Shown here: positions 16,078 through 23,513 of the stretch, piece after piece
Layout of the letters: every line of letters starts with the position of its first letter
How positions within the stretch are numbered: the stretch's first letter is position 1
Source: Planctomycetota bacterium
GTDB lineage: Bacteria > Planctomycetota > Phycisphaerae > Phycisphaerales > Phycisphaeraceae
Length of the DNA: 64,000 nt
Assembly: GCA_026386955.1 (NCBI GenBank)
Contig: JAPLMQ010000304.1
Span: 27,934 to 91,933 of the forward strand
Direction of reading: 5' to 3'
Notes under the pieces: model-generated
Seen by the model: only the letters and a program-made list of their open reading frames with translations
Told to the model about the DNA's origin: nothing
The model's database searches: none
Made by a program: the position numbers and the translations under genes

Positions 16078-18444
16078 GGCGCTGGCGTTGTCGTGAGGAT
16101 TCGCGCGGCGGGCGAGCCGCACATACAGATGCCCCGCGCGCGGCTGCGAGGAGAAGAGGTTGGGCATCTCGATCTCGGGGCGCGGGCCGGGGCCGGCCTC
16201 CAGTCGCCAGCGCGACACGATCATCGTGATCGCCAGCATCATCTCCATCCGCGCGAAGTACTCCCCGATGCAGACCCGCGGCCCCATGCCGAAGGGGATC
16301 ATCGCGTCCGCCGGCCAAGTCGGCGGGCCGGCGAAGCGGTCGGGGTCGAAACGCTCGGGATCGGGGAAGAACCGCGCGTCGTGCTGGAACAAACGCGGGC
16401 TGACCATCACCTCCTCGCCCTTGCGCACGCGCACGCCCGAGGGCAGGCGGTCGTCGACCAACGCCCGGCGGGTGAGCAGCGGTTCGCTGGGGTAGAGGCG
16501 TAGCACTTCGTCGACGACCCGCCCGGTGAGCGGCAGGCGGGCGAGGTCCTCCGGCGTGATGGAGCGCCCGCCCCAGACGGAGGCAGCCTCGACGGCGAGC
16601 GCGTCCTGCACGTCGGGGCGCTCGGCGAGCAGCTGCGCGGCCCAGGAGAGCACGACCGCGACGGGCTCGAAGCCCGCGGTGAAAAGCGTCATGAGGCGGT
16701 CGCGCATCGCGGCGGCGGTGGGCGGGCCCGGCTCGGCCCACCCGCGCAGCATCAGCGAGAGCATGTCGTCGCCCGACTGCTTGCCGTCGGGCGGTCCGGA
16801 CTTGTCCGCCTGGGACGCACGCGCCGTGGCCCGCGAGACCCACGGATCGAGCCACGCATCGATCTCGCGCAGGAGGCGCTTCGCCATTCGCCTCCGCTTG
16901 ATCGGCAGCCAGCGCGGTACGGGGGGCCAGCGCTTCAGCTCGCGGGCGGCGCATTGATGGCTCATGCGCACCAGTTCGACCAGCTCGGCGGCCTTGGTGG
17001 AGTCTCTGCAGTCGAAGACCGCGGCAGAGGAGACGTCGCCCGTCATCCACTTGAACTCGATCGCCGCGTCGAACCTCTCGGAAGGCGACCACGAGGCCAC
17101 GCGCCGCCCGATGATGTCGATCATCAGCGGGGCGTAGCCTTGGACCGAGCGCTTCTGCAGGGTGGGCTGGACCACGCGCCGGTGGGTCGGGTGGGCCGGG
17201 CGCTGCATGCCGATCATCCCGCCCGCGAGGAGCGAGAAGGCCATCAGGATGCCCGATTTCATGTAGTTGCGGTCGTTGGCGACCAGGACGTGGCGGGCGT
17301 CGGCGGGCTCGCGCAGGAGGTAGGTCCGCCGTTGGAGGCGAAGGAGCGCCGCGGCGCGGTCGTGCCGGTTCGCCGCGTCGAGGAAGCCGACCGGATCGGC
17401 CCAGATCGCACGCTGATGGCCCCACAACACATTCGCGGGCAGCGCCGCCACCGGACCTTCGGGCCTTCGCAGCAACGAGCGAGCCGCGCTGCCCAGGGCC
17501 CGCCTGAGATGCCGCAGGCTCATCATTGACGATGGCTCAGCCCGGACCGCCGCCGCGTAGCTCCGCCACGCCGGCCCATGCCATCCCGCGCGGAAATAGG
17601 CACGGGCACGCTCTCGCTCGATGAAGGCGACAAAGCTCCGGCGATGCACTAGCACCTGGGGCGGGAGCACCGCGGGGTCGAAGAGCACGTCGGCGAGTCG
17701 CAGTCCCGAGCGGTGGATCGAGGCGATGTTGTCTCGCAGTCGCCCGGGATGGTCGTGGACCTCGAGGGTGACGAAGTCGACTCGGGCAACAGGGTGGAGC
17801 ATCGCGAGGGCGACGACGGCGCGGTCCATCCCATGCGGGTATTCAAAGCCCGCGGGGCGATCGAACGGGGCGAGGAGCGCGCGGTCGATCAGTCCGCCGG
17901 AGATGCACACCGACCAACGTCCACGGACGAGGCCGGCAAAGCGCTCCAGGGGGTCTGCGGGAAGCGCGGGCGGGAACCACGGGCGCGAAGTCTCGCGGCC
18001 TTGTTCGTCGACGCTGTGGTTCCCGCCCATGACGAAGCGGACGTGCGGCTGGTCGTCGGCGGCAGCACGGAGGGCGGCGAGCGCGCCGGGGCGAAGGCGG
18101 TCGTCGGCTCCGACGAAGACTGCCCAGCGCCCGTGCATGGCGTGGTACGCCTCGCGGCATGCGTCGAATGGACCGGCGTGCTCCTGACGGATGTAGCGCA
18201 CGTGCGGGGCGTATCCGGCGACGATGGCGCGGGTGTCGTCGGTCGAGCCGTCGTCGACAACGATGATCTCGAAGTCGTCGCCGTCCTGAGCGAGGATGGA
18301 ATCGATTCCGCGTGCGAGATAGCGCCCGTAGTTGTAGGTGGCGACGATGAACGTGAAGCGCGGCGGGGGCGGCGCGGCGTTCGTCGTCGGTGGGAGAGGC
18401 GTGACTCGATCGTCGGAGGCGCCATCGGGGCGGACGGGAGGCAT
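16066..18444 (-). CDS. GT2 glycosyltransferase-cytochrome P450 fusion protein
   Basis: One uninterrupted 792-residue frame. Residues 30-250 are a GT-A type family 2 glycosyltransferase: FIVATYNYGRYLARGIDSI, VVDDGSTDD (64-70) and VFVGADDRLRPGAL, whose ADD is the DxD-like nucleotide-sugar/metal site. Residues 250-330 form a helical tail and basic linker. Residues 330-780 are a complete P450: HPTHRRVVQP (C-helix, near 418-427), I-helix TLFTAGFEPVAVVL (587-598), ExxR as E646-VL-R649, PERF (696-699), and the haem loop FGMGPRVCIG with Cys725. In the I helix the usual acid-Thr pair is Glu593-Pro594. No signal peptide or membrane anchor is visible, and no reductase domain is attached, so redox partners must come from elsewhere. 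The GT4 gene lies just upstream on the same strand. The product could be a hydroxylated glycoside or glycolipid (inference). Confidence 0.88.
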   Translation of the reverse strand: MPPVRPDGASDDRVTPLPPTTNAAPPPPRFTFIVATYNYGRYLARGIDSILAQDGDDFEIIVVDDGSTDDTRAIVAGYAPHVRYIRQEHAGPFDACREAYHAMHGRWAVFVGADDRLRPGALAALRAAADDQPHVRFVMGGNHSVDEQGRETSRPWFPPALPADPLERFAGLVRGRWSVCISGGLIDRALLAPFDRPAGFEYPHGMDRAVVALAMLHPVARVDFVTLEVHDHPGRLRDNIASIHRSGLRLADVLFDPAVLPPQVLVHRRSFVAFIERERARAYFRAGWHGPAWRSYAAAVRAEPSSMMSLRHLRRALGSAARSLLRRPEGPVAALPANVLWGHQRAIWADPVGFLDAANRHDRAAALLRLQRRTYLLREPADARHVLVANDRNYMKSGILMAFSLLAGGMIGMQRPAHPTHRRVVQPTLQKRSVQGYAPLMIDIIGRRVASWSPSERFDAAIEFKWMTGDVSSAAVFDCRDSTKAAELVELVRMSHQCAARELKRWPPVPRWLPIKRRRMAKRLLREIDAWLDPWVSRATARASQADKSGPPDGKQSGDDMLSLMLRGWAEPGPPTAAAMRDRLMTLFTAGFEPVAVVLSWAAQLLAERPDVQDALAVEAASVWGGRSITPEDLARLPLTGRVVDEVLRLYPSEPLLTRRALVDDRLPSGVRVRKGEEVMVSPRLFQHDARFFPDPERFDPDRFAGPPTWPADAMIPFGMGPRVCIGEYFARMEMMLAITMIVSRWRLEAGPGPRPEIEMPNLFSSQPRAGHLYVRLARRANPHDNASAQAH

Positions 18445-18655
18445 GGGCCGGCGCTTTTCAAAGGGAGTTCGCGGCGCAACTGATTCTGTGCAACGGCTTC
18501 GCGCAACGATCCGTGGACGGACCGTGTGTGGATTGGATGAAGGCTAACGAAGACAAGGCTCGGACGCGAGCCGACGACGACGCGCTGGGCGCGTCCTCGG
18601 TTCATCCTCAACGCCGCGGGCCACGGCCTTATTCCATGGCCGCGCCGACGCGTCT

Positions 18656-19942
18656 TCAGATCATGTCGGGTGAGGGCGTGCGCAGCGCGCTCTCGAGCCG
18701 GTCGACATTGAGCGACAGGGAGAATTCTTGCTCGACGCGCAGTCGCCCCGCGTGGCCGATGCGGCTCCGCTCGGCGGGGTTGGCGGCGAGCCAGGCGAGC
18801 CGGTCGGCCAGGGCCTTGGGGTCGGTGCCGTCGACGAGCAGGCCGTTGACGCCGTCGTCGATCAGCTCGCGGATGGCGGGAAGATTTCCGCTCAGGGCGG
18901 GGACTCCGCAGGCCATCGCCTCCATGAGGACGACAGGGATGCCGTCGCGGTCGCCGCGCGAGTCCTCCTTGCAGGGAAGCGCGAAGACGTCGGTCTTGGC
19001 GAGGAGCCCGGGGACCTTTTCGTTGTCGACCGCGCCGAGCCAGGTGATCGCCGCGTCGCACTTGAGCTCGCGGGCGAGCGCCTCGAGGCTCTGGCGGTAC
19101 GGGCCGTCGCCCGCGATGGTCAAGCGCCAGTCGACGCTCCCGGCCGCGCCCGTGCCGCCCGTCGCGATCCCGCGGAGCAAGGCCAAGGCGCGGATCAGCG
19201 TGTCGACGCCCTTCTTCTCGACCAAGCGGCAGAGCGTGAGGATCTGCATCGTCGAGGCCGAGCCGTTGGCGTGCCTGACCGACTCCGTCCACGCGGAGAC
19301 GTCGACGCCGCAGCGGATCACGCGGTAGGCGTCGGCCGCGCCCGCGCCGGGCGCGCCTTGGACCTCCTGATAGAACGAGCGGTGCCACGCGCTGATGCAC
19401 GAGACGAAGCTCGCCCGCGCGAGCTTTGTCTTCAGGATCGACCGGCGCTGGAAGATGTCGTTGGCGTGCCCGGTGAAACTGAAGGGGACCCGCATCTGCC
19501 GGGCGGCGTACATGCCCAAGGTCGTCGGAGCGTGGGCGAAATGGCAATGGATGTGGTCGACGCCGATCGAGCGCAGCCGTTTCGCCAAGCCCAGCGCGGC
19601 GAAGGCCTGCATCGGCAGCTTGAGGCGCGAGGAGGGCGTCAGGGGCTCGTCCGGAGCGAGCGCGTCGCCGACGGCGGCGGCGAACGTCTGGAGCGCGCGG
19701 ACCGGATGCGCCGCGGCCTCGGCCAGCGACCGACCCACCATGCCAAGCCCGCCGGGGTCGTAGACAACCGTCAGGTCCTGGTAGAGGTCCGACAGCCCGG
19801 CGATGGCGGTTTCGCGCGGCGCGTGGAGGCTCACCGCATGCACCGTCCAGCCCCGACGGCGCAGCTCGCGCACTTCGCGGTAGACGAACGTCTCGCTCCG
19901 TGACGGGAATTCCCCTGCGATGTATGCGAGTGTTCGTCCCAT
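18656..19942 (-). CDS. GT4-family glycosyltransferase (WcaL/AmsK-like)
   Basis: 428 residues from ATG 19942; starts at 20005 and 20050 are possible but add a Gly/Arg-rich extension outside the domain. The N-terminal half begins RTLAYIAGEFPSRSETFVYREV and has VDHIHCHFAHAPTTLGMY and FTGHANDIF; the C-terminal half has the nucleotide-sugar fold typical of GT-B enzymes: ILTLCRLVEKKGVDTLI, LTIAGDGPYRQSLEAL, FALPCKED and IPVVLMEAMACGVPAL with E-x7-E. This is the colanic acid/amylovoran type of glycosyltransferase that adds a sugar during exopolysaccharide or glycolipid assembly. It is cytoplasmic and membrane-peripheral. It lies 211 nt upstream of the GT2-P450 fusion on the same strand, so the two may act on the same product. 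Confidence 0.9.
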   Translation of the reverse strand: MGRTLAYIAGEFPSRSETFVYREVRELRRRGWTVHAVSLHAPRETAIAGLSDLYQDLTVVYDPGGLGMVGRSLAEAAAHPVRALQTFAAAVGDALAPDEPLTPSSRLKLPMQAFAALGLAKRLRSIGVDHIHCHFAHAPTTLGMYAARQMRVPFSFTGHANDIFQRRSILKTKLARASFVSCISAWHRSFYQEVQGAPGAGAADAYRVIRCGVDVSAWTESVRHANGSASTMQILTLCRLVEKKGVDTLIRALALLRGIATGGTGAAGSVDWRLTIAGDGPYRQSLEALARELKCDAAITWLGAVDNEKVPGLLAKTDVFALPCKEDSRGDRDGIPVVLMEAMACGVPALSGNLPAIRELIDDGVNGLLVDGTDPKALADRLAWLAANPAERSRIGHAGRLRVEQEFSLSLNVDRLESALRTPSPDMI

Positions 19943-20416
19943 GCCCAGCGCTTGTCCCGTTCCCGGTCCGTCCACCCGCGTCCCGCCTCGCGGGGCCCGC
20001 GTCATTCGTTCGGTCGACTCGTCTTCCAGCCCTTCACCCGGCCCCGTCATCGGCTAAGAGAGCCGCCCGAGTCATGTCGGATGGACGCCCCCAAAACGGC
20101 TCATTGCGGCATCGCGCGGCGGCGCTTGCCGCCGTGCGTCACGCCGGGCTTTGTCGCATCTGATGGCTTTATTCCGCGGTCTTTCAGAATACCTTACGTC
20201 AGGTGGCGGGCAAGCACGTCCGCACCGGCGAACCGCCGGCCTATTCCTATTCATACCGATCGGCGACTTTGGCAAACCACCCAAATTGCCCAATCGCTTT
20301 TTTTCTGACAGGAATGGACCACAGCGCCCACCGGGGCGCTTGGGCCAGAATTATTGGACGTGCTTGTCCGCAACGTGTTGGCCCGAGACACATTCGGGCC
20401 GCGACGGGCGCGACGG
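19943..20416. other. Intergenic region, 474 bp, no gene seen
   Basis: Upstream region of the GT4 gene on one side and 3' region of the PhyH gene on the other. Holds a 7-bp hairpin CGGCGGC-GCTT-GCCGCCG (20117-20134), an AT-richer stretch (about 20190-20310) with a T7 run, and the hairpin at 20323-20340. No open frame has coding character. Confidence 0.5.
20323..20340 (-). terminator. Candidate hairpin downstream of the PhyH gene
   Basis: AGCGCCC (20323-20329), ACCG loop, GGGCGCT (20334-20340), 77 nt beyond the stop of the minus-strand gene at 20417. No U tract. Confidence 0.3.
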
Positions 20417-21196
20417 TCAGCCGCCAGTCTTTCCCTCGCGCGCGCCGGCAGGGAGATCGACCCACAATTCCGGCCTGCTGAAGTACGCTTTCTTGCGGAA
20501 CTCCTCCGCCATGACGACGTCGCCCCCGACCCAGAAGGTCGCGTACGCGCGGCGCCAGCGGTCGGACTCGTTGGGCCCCGAGCAGTGCAGCGCGTTGCCG
20601 TGGTGGAGGACCACGCCGCCCTTGCGGATCGGCGCCAGGGCCTCGCGCGAGAGGTCGAGCAGCTTCGCGTCGGGCGTGAGGTCGTGCTCGCGCCCGGGGA
20701 CGGGGGCGATGGGGAGCAGCGGGCCGAGGTGGGAGCCCTCGATGTAGCGGAGGCAGCCGTTGGCCGCGTCGGAGTCGTCGAAGGCGATCCAGGCGTTGAG
20801 CACGTGCCCCGCGGGGACGCCTTGGAAGTAGTGGTTGTCCTGGTGGTACGGCTTGGCGCTGCCGTGGCGGGGCGGCTTGAAGAAGATCTCGTCGTCCATC
20901 AGCAGGGGCGGGACGCCGATGAGCTGGCGCACGAGGCTGGGCACGGCGCTGGCGAAGATCATTTGCCGGAAATAGGCGTTGCGCCCGAAGACGTTCACCA
21001 GCTTGCGCGGGAGCCTCTCGCGCCCGTCGGGCGAGCGGTCCGCCAAGGCCACGCTGGCGTCGGGCCCGATCAGCCGGTCGGCCATCGCCATCGCCTCGCG
21101 GATGGCCTGATCGGCCTGGGCGGGGGTGAAGACGCCCTCGATCGCGACCCAGCCGCGCTCCCAGTAGTGGTCGAATTGGCTCTTCGTCACTTTCAT
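20417..21196 (-). CDS. Phytanoyl-CoA dioxygenase-family protein
   Basis: 259 residues from ATG 21196, preceded by CAGGAGATC. The double-stranded beta-helix of Fe(II)/2-oxoglutarate oxygenases is marked by H118-Q-D120 (YHQDNHYF), distal His204 (NALHCSGPN) and Arg216 as a likely 2-oxoglutarate contact. The family hydroxylates diverse substrates, including lipids and secondary metabolites; it is cytoplasmic. It is the last gene of a minus-strand set: SDR, SDR, cupin, PhyH (23305 to 20417), with a 44-nt gap after the cupin gene. This context suggests a small-molecule or sugar-acid catabolic pathway rather than phytanate metabolism. The substrate cannot be read from sequence. Confidence 0.88.
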   Translation of the reverse strand: MKVTKSQFDHYWERGWVAIEGVFTPAQADQAIREAMAMADRLIGPDASVALADRSPDGRERLPRKLVNVFGRNAYFRQMIFASAVPSLVRQLIGVPPLLMDDEIFFKPPRHGSAKPYHQDNHYFQGVPAGHVLNAWIAFDDSDAANGCLRYIEGSHLGPLLPIAPVPGREHDLTPDAKLLDLSREALAPIRKGGVVLHHGNALHCSGPNESDRWRRAYATFWVGGDVVMAEEFRKKAYFSRPELWVDLPAGAREGKTGG

Positions 21197-21240
21197 CGCG
21201 TGATCTCCTGCGCGTGCGCGAGATGCCCGGCCCGATTCGA

Positions 21241-21663
21241 TCACGGATTCGGCGGCGAGGTGCAGATCAGCACCACCATCGTCTCGCGCCCCGTGTTCTC
21301 GATCCCGTGCAGGCACCAAGGCGGTAGGTAGACGAAGTCGCCTTTCTTCACCTCGCGCTTCCCGCCCTGGAACGTCATCGTCCCCGCGCCCTCGAGGATG
21401 ACGTACGTCTCCTCCGTCTCGTGGTTGCCCGGCTCGAGCACGACGTGGGGCGGGATGTAGAACAGCACGAGCCCCATGTTCTTCGAGGGGGCCTTGGGGT
21501 TGACGGGGTGGACAACGCGGACGCCCACGCCGTGGCACCCGGGGTACGACACCGGCACGCCGTCCTGCACGTTGACGATCATCGGGTCGGGCGGGACCGC
21601 GGGGCGCGGGATCGTCGGCGGCTTGCCGTCGGTGTAGCCCTTGAATTGGGTGATCTTGGCCAT
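21241..21663 (-). CDS. Cupin-domain protein
   Basis: 140 residues from ATG 21663, after CGGAGACCCC. A single conserved-barrel cupin occupies residues 45-135: the first motif is PGNHETEETYVILEG (His81, Glu84/85 as metal ligands), and the second is GDFVYLPPWCLHGIENTG with His119. The length and motif arrangement fit the small cupin_2 type, which act as isomerases, dioxygenases, or binding proteins. Cytoplasmic. The preceding 74-nt gap to the SDR gene contains a GCCGGACGC repeat, but the four genes still read as one transcription unit. The specific role is unknown. Confidence 0.88.
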   Translation of the reverse strand: MAKITQFKGYTDGKPPTIPRPAVPPDPMIVNVQDGVPVSYPGCHGVGVRVVHPVNPKAPSKNMGLVLFYIPPHVVLEPGNHETEETYVILEGAGTMTFQGGKREVKKGDFVYLPPWCLHGIENTGRETMVVLICTSPPNP

Positions 21664-21701
21664 GGGGTCTCCGTTGGAGTTGGCGGAAAGGGCGAAAACA
21701 T

Positions 21702-21730
21702 CCGTCGCTTGCGCGTCCGGCAGACAAGAC
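21702..21730. repeat. GCCGGACGC repeat arm, copy 4 (inverted)
   Basis: CCGTCGCTTGCGCGTCCGGC then AGACAAGAC, the reverse complement of the 12627 copy except for one base or so. It lies inside the operon, between the SDR stop (21738) and the cupin start (21663). Confidence 0.6.
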
Positions 21731-21737
21731 AGCGTCC

Positions 21738-22535
21738 TCAGAAATCCCGGAAATACCCCGCGGTCCAACCGCCGTCGACGGCGAGCGTCTGCCCGGTGAT
21801 GTAGCTGCTCTCGGGGGCGGCGAGAAACAGCACGGCGTGGGCGATCTCCTCGCACGAGCCGGGCCTGCTCAGCGGGATGTGGGCGAGGAGGCACTCCATC
21901 TTGTCGTTGAACTGCCCGCCCTTGTCGTAGAAGAGCTGCTTGGTGCCCTCGGTGAGGATCGACCCGGGCGCGACGCAGTTGACCAGCACGCCGCGCCCGC
22001 CGAGCTCGATCGCCATCGCGCGGGTGAGGTTGACCACGCCCGCCTTCGCCGCGGTGAAGGCGCACTGCAGCCGCGCGGGGACGAGCCCCATCACCGAGCC
22101 GATGTTGATGATCTTCCCGCGCCCCTGCGTGACCATGACGCCCGCCGCGGCCTTGCTCACGAGGTAGAGCCCGGTGAGGTCGACCTGCAGGATGCGGTCC
22201 CACTCCTCCTTGGGGAATTGCTCGACAGTGACGCGGTGGGCGGAGGTGTTGACGCCCGCGTTGTTGACCACGATGTCGAGCCGGCCGTGGCGGGCGACGA
22301 CGCCGGCGACCGCGGCGTTGACCGCGGCCTCGTTGGTGACGTCGAGGCGGGCCGATTCGGCGCGGCCCGCGGCGTGGCCAGGCGACTGCGCCGCCGCCTC
22401 GCGCGCGGTGGCCTCGTCGATGTCGGTGTAGACCACCGTCGCGCCGTTGCTCGCCAGCGCGTCGGCGATGGCGCGTCCGATGTGCCTTCCCGCGCCGGTC
22501 ACCAGCGCCACGTTGCCATTGAGGTCGACCTTCAT
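21738..22535 (-). CDS. SDR-family oxidoreductase lacking the catalytic tyrosine
   Basis: 265 residues. The start at 22535 gives an ATGA overlap with the upstream SDR gene. Rossmann features are clear: VALVTGAGRHIGRAIA, DVTNEAAV, NNAG (91-94), INIGSVMG with Ser147, and the C-terminal ITGQTLAVDGGW. The YxxxK motif reads FTAAK (160-164): the catalytic Tyr is Phe, with codon TTC in place of TAC. The dinucleotide loop is TGAGRHIG, with His for the second Gly. Without the Tyr, ordinary SDR chemistry would be greatly weakened, so this could be a partner subunit, an unconventional enzyme or an inactivated copy. It is downstream of an intact SDR and upstream of the cupin gene. Confidence 0.88.
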   Translation of the reverse strand: MKVDLNGNVALVTGAGRHIGRAIADALASNGATVVYTDIDEATAREAAAQSPGHAAGRAESARLDVTNEAAVNAAVAGVVARHGRLDIVVNNAGVNTSAHRVTVEQFPKEEWDRILQVDLTGLYLVSKAAAGVMVTQGRGKIINIGSVMGLVPARLQCAFTAAKAGVVNLTRAMAIELGGRGVLVNCVAPGSILTEGTKQLFYDKGGQFNDKMECLLAHIPLSRPGSCEEIAHAVLFLAAPESSYITGQTLAVDGGWTAGYFRDF

Positions 22536-23305
22536 CGCGACAACCATCCCCCGTCGACGACCAGCGATTGGCCGTGGACGTAGTTCGACGCCTCGCTCGC
22601 GAGGAAGACCGCCGCGCCGACGAGCTCCTCCGGTTTCCCCGCGCGCCCCGCGGGGATGCGGGCCATGATCGCCGGGCCGCGCACCGGGTCGGTCAGCACG
22701 GGCACCGCCATCGCCGTCGCGAAATAGCCCGGCGCGATGGCGTTGACGTTCACCCCGCGTGGGGCCCACTCGTTCGCGAGCGCCTTCACCATCCCCAACA
22801 CGGCATGCTTCCCCGCGGCATACGCGGGCACCATCAGCCCGCCTTCGAAGCCCAGCACGCTGGAGATGAAGATGATCTTCCCGTGCCGCCGCGCGAGCAT
22901 GCCCCCGGCCCCCCCCACCACCTGCTGCGCGAGGTCGAACCCCGCGTTGACGTGCAGCTCCAGCACCTCGCGGAAGCGCGCGAGCGGGAAGTTCTCCGCC
23001 GGCTCGCGGTGCTGCTGCCCGGCCGCGTGGACCAAGATGTCGACGGGGCCGAGTTTCTGCGCGACCTTCGCGACCAGCCCCGCGCGGGCGCGCTCATCGA
23101 TCAGGTCGACGCCGAAGAACTCATGCGCGAAGGCCGGGCCGTCGTTGGCGTCGACCGCCCCGCGGGCCGCGACGGCGACCCTCGCCCCCGCCCCGGCCAA
23201 CCCCGCGGCGATCGCCCTGCCCAGCCCGCGCGAGCCGCCCGTCACCAGCGCCACCCGCCCGGCGAGATCGAAGAGCTTGAGCGTGGATGGGGATGGATCA
23301 CTCAT
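22532..23305 (-). CDS. SDR-family oxidoreductase (KduD-like)
   Basis: 257 residues from ATG 23305. LFDLAGRVALVTGGSRGLGRAIA is the NAD(P)-binding TGxxxGxG motif; HAAG replaces NNAG; IIFISSVLGFEGG gives the catalytic Ser; and AYAAGKHAV has Tyr162 and Lys166 intact. VVDGGWLSR is the usual C-terminal motif. The overall look resembles gluconate/2-dehydro-3-deoxygluconate dehydrogenases such as KduD, but SDR substrates cannot be set from motifs. It is the first gene of the SDR-SDR-cupin-PhyH operon. It ends in the ATGA overlap with the tyrosine-less SDR, so the two proteins are made together, and hetero-oligomerisation is possible. Confidence 0.88.
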   Translation of the reverse strand: MSDPSPSTLKLFDLAGRVALVTGGSRGLGRAIAAGLAGAGARVAVAARGAVDANDGPAFAHEFFGVDLIDERARAGLVAKVAQKLGPVDILVHAAGQQHREPAENFPLARFREVLELHVNAGFDLAQQVVGGAGGMLARRHGKIIFISSVLGFEGGLMVPAYAAGKHAVLGMVKALANEWAPRGVNVNAIAPGYFATAMAVPVLTDPVRGPAIMARIPAGRAGKPEELVGAAVFLASEASNYVHGQSLVVDGGWLSR

Positions 23306-23513
23306 GCGCCCGGCTCCGAAGTGCGATTGGCCGCGTCGAGCGGGAAGCTTACCGCATCGCACCACACCACCAAAGCCAGCCACCAGAGCCCGCCGCCAAA
23401 GCCGGCCGCCATGGCTCCCGGCCCCCGGGCTCCTGAAGACGTCGCGCCAGCCCGGATGCGATACACTGCTCGGGATCGAAAGGCATCGAGGCGGAGGTGG
23501 CCCGCCTTCCAAC

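Noticed and set aside
20417..23305. Phytanic acid oxidation locus
   Set aside because: The family name is only historical; no acyl-CoA enzymes lie nearby.
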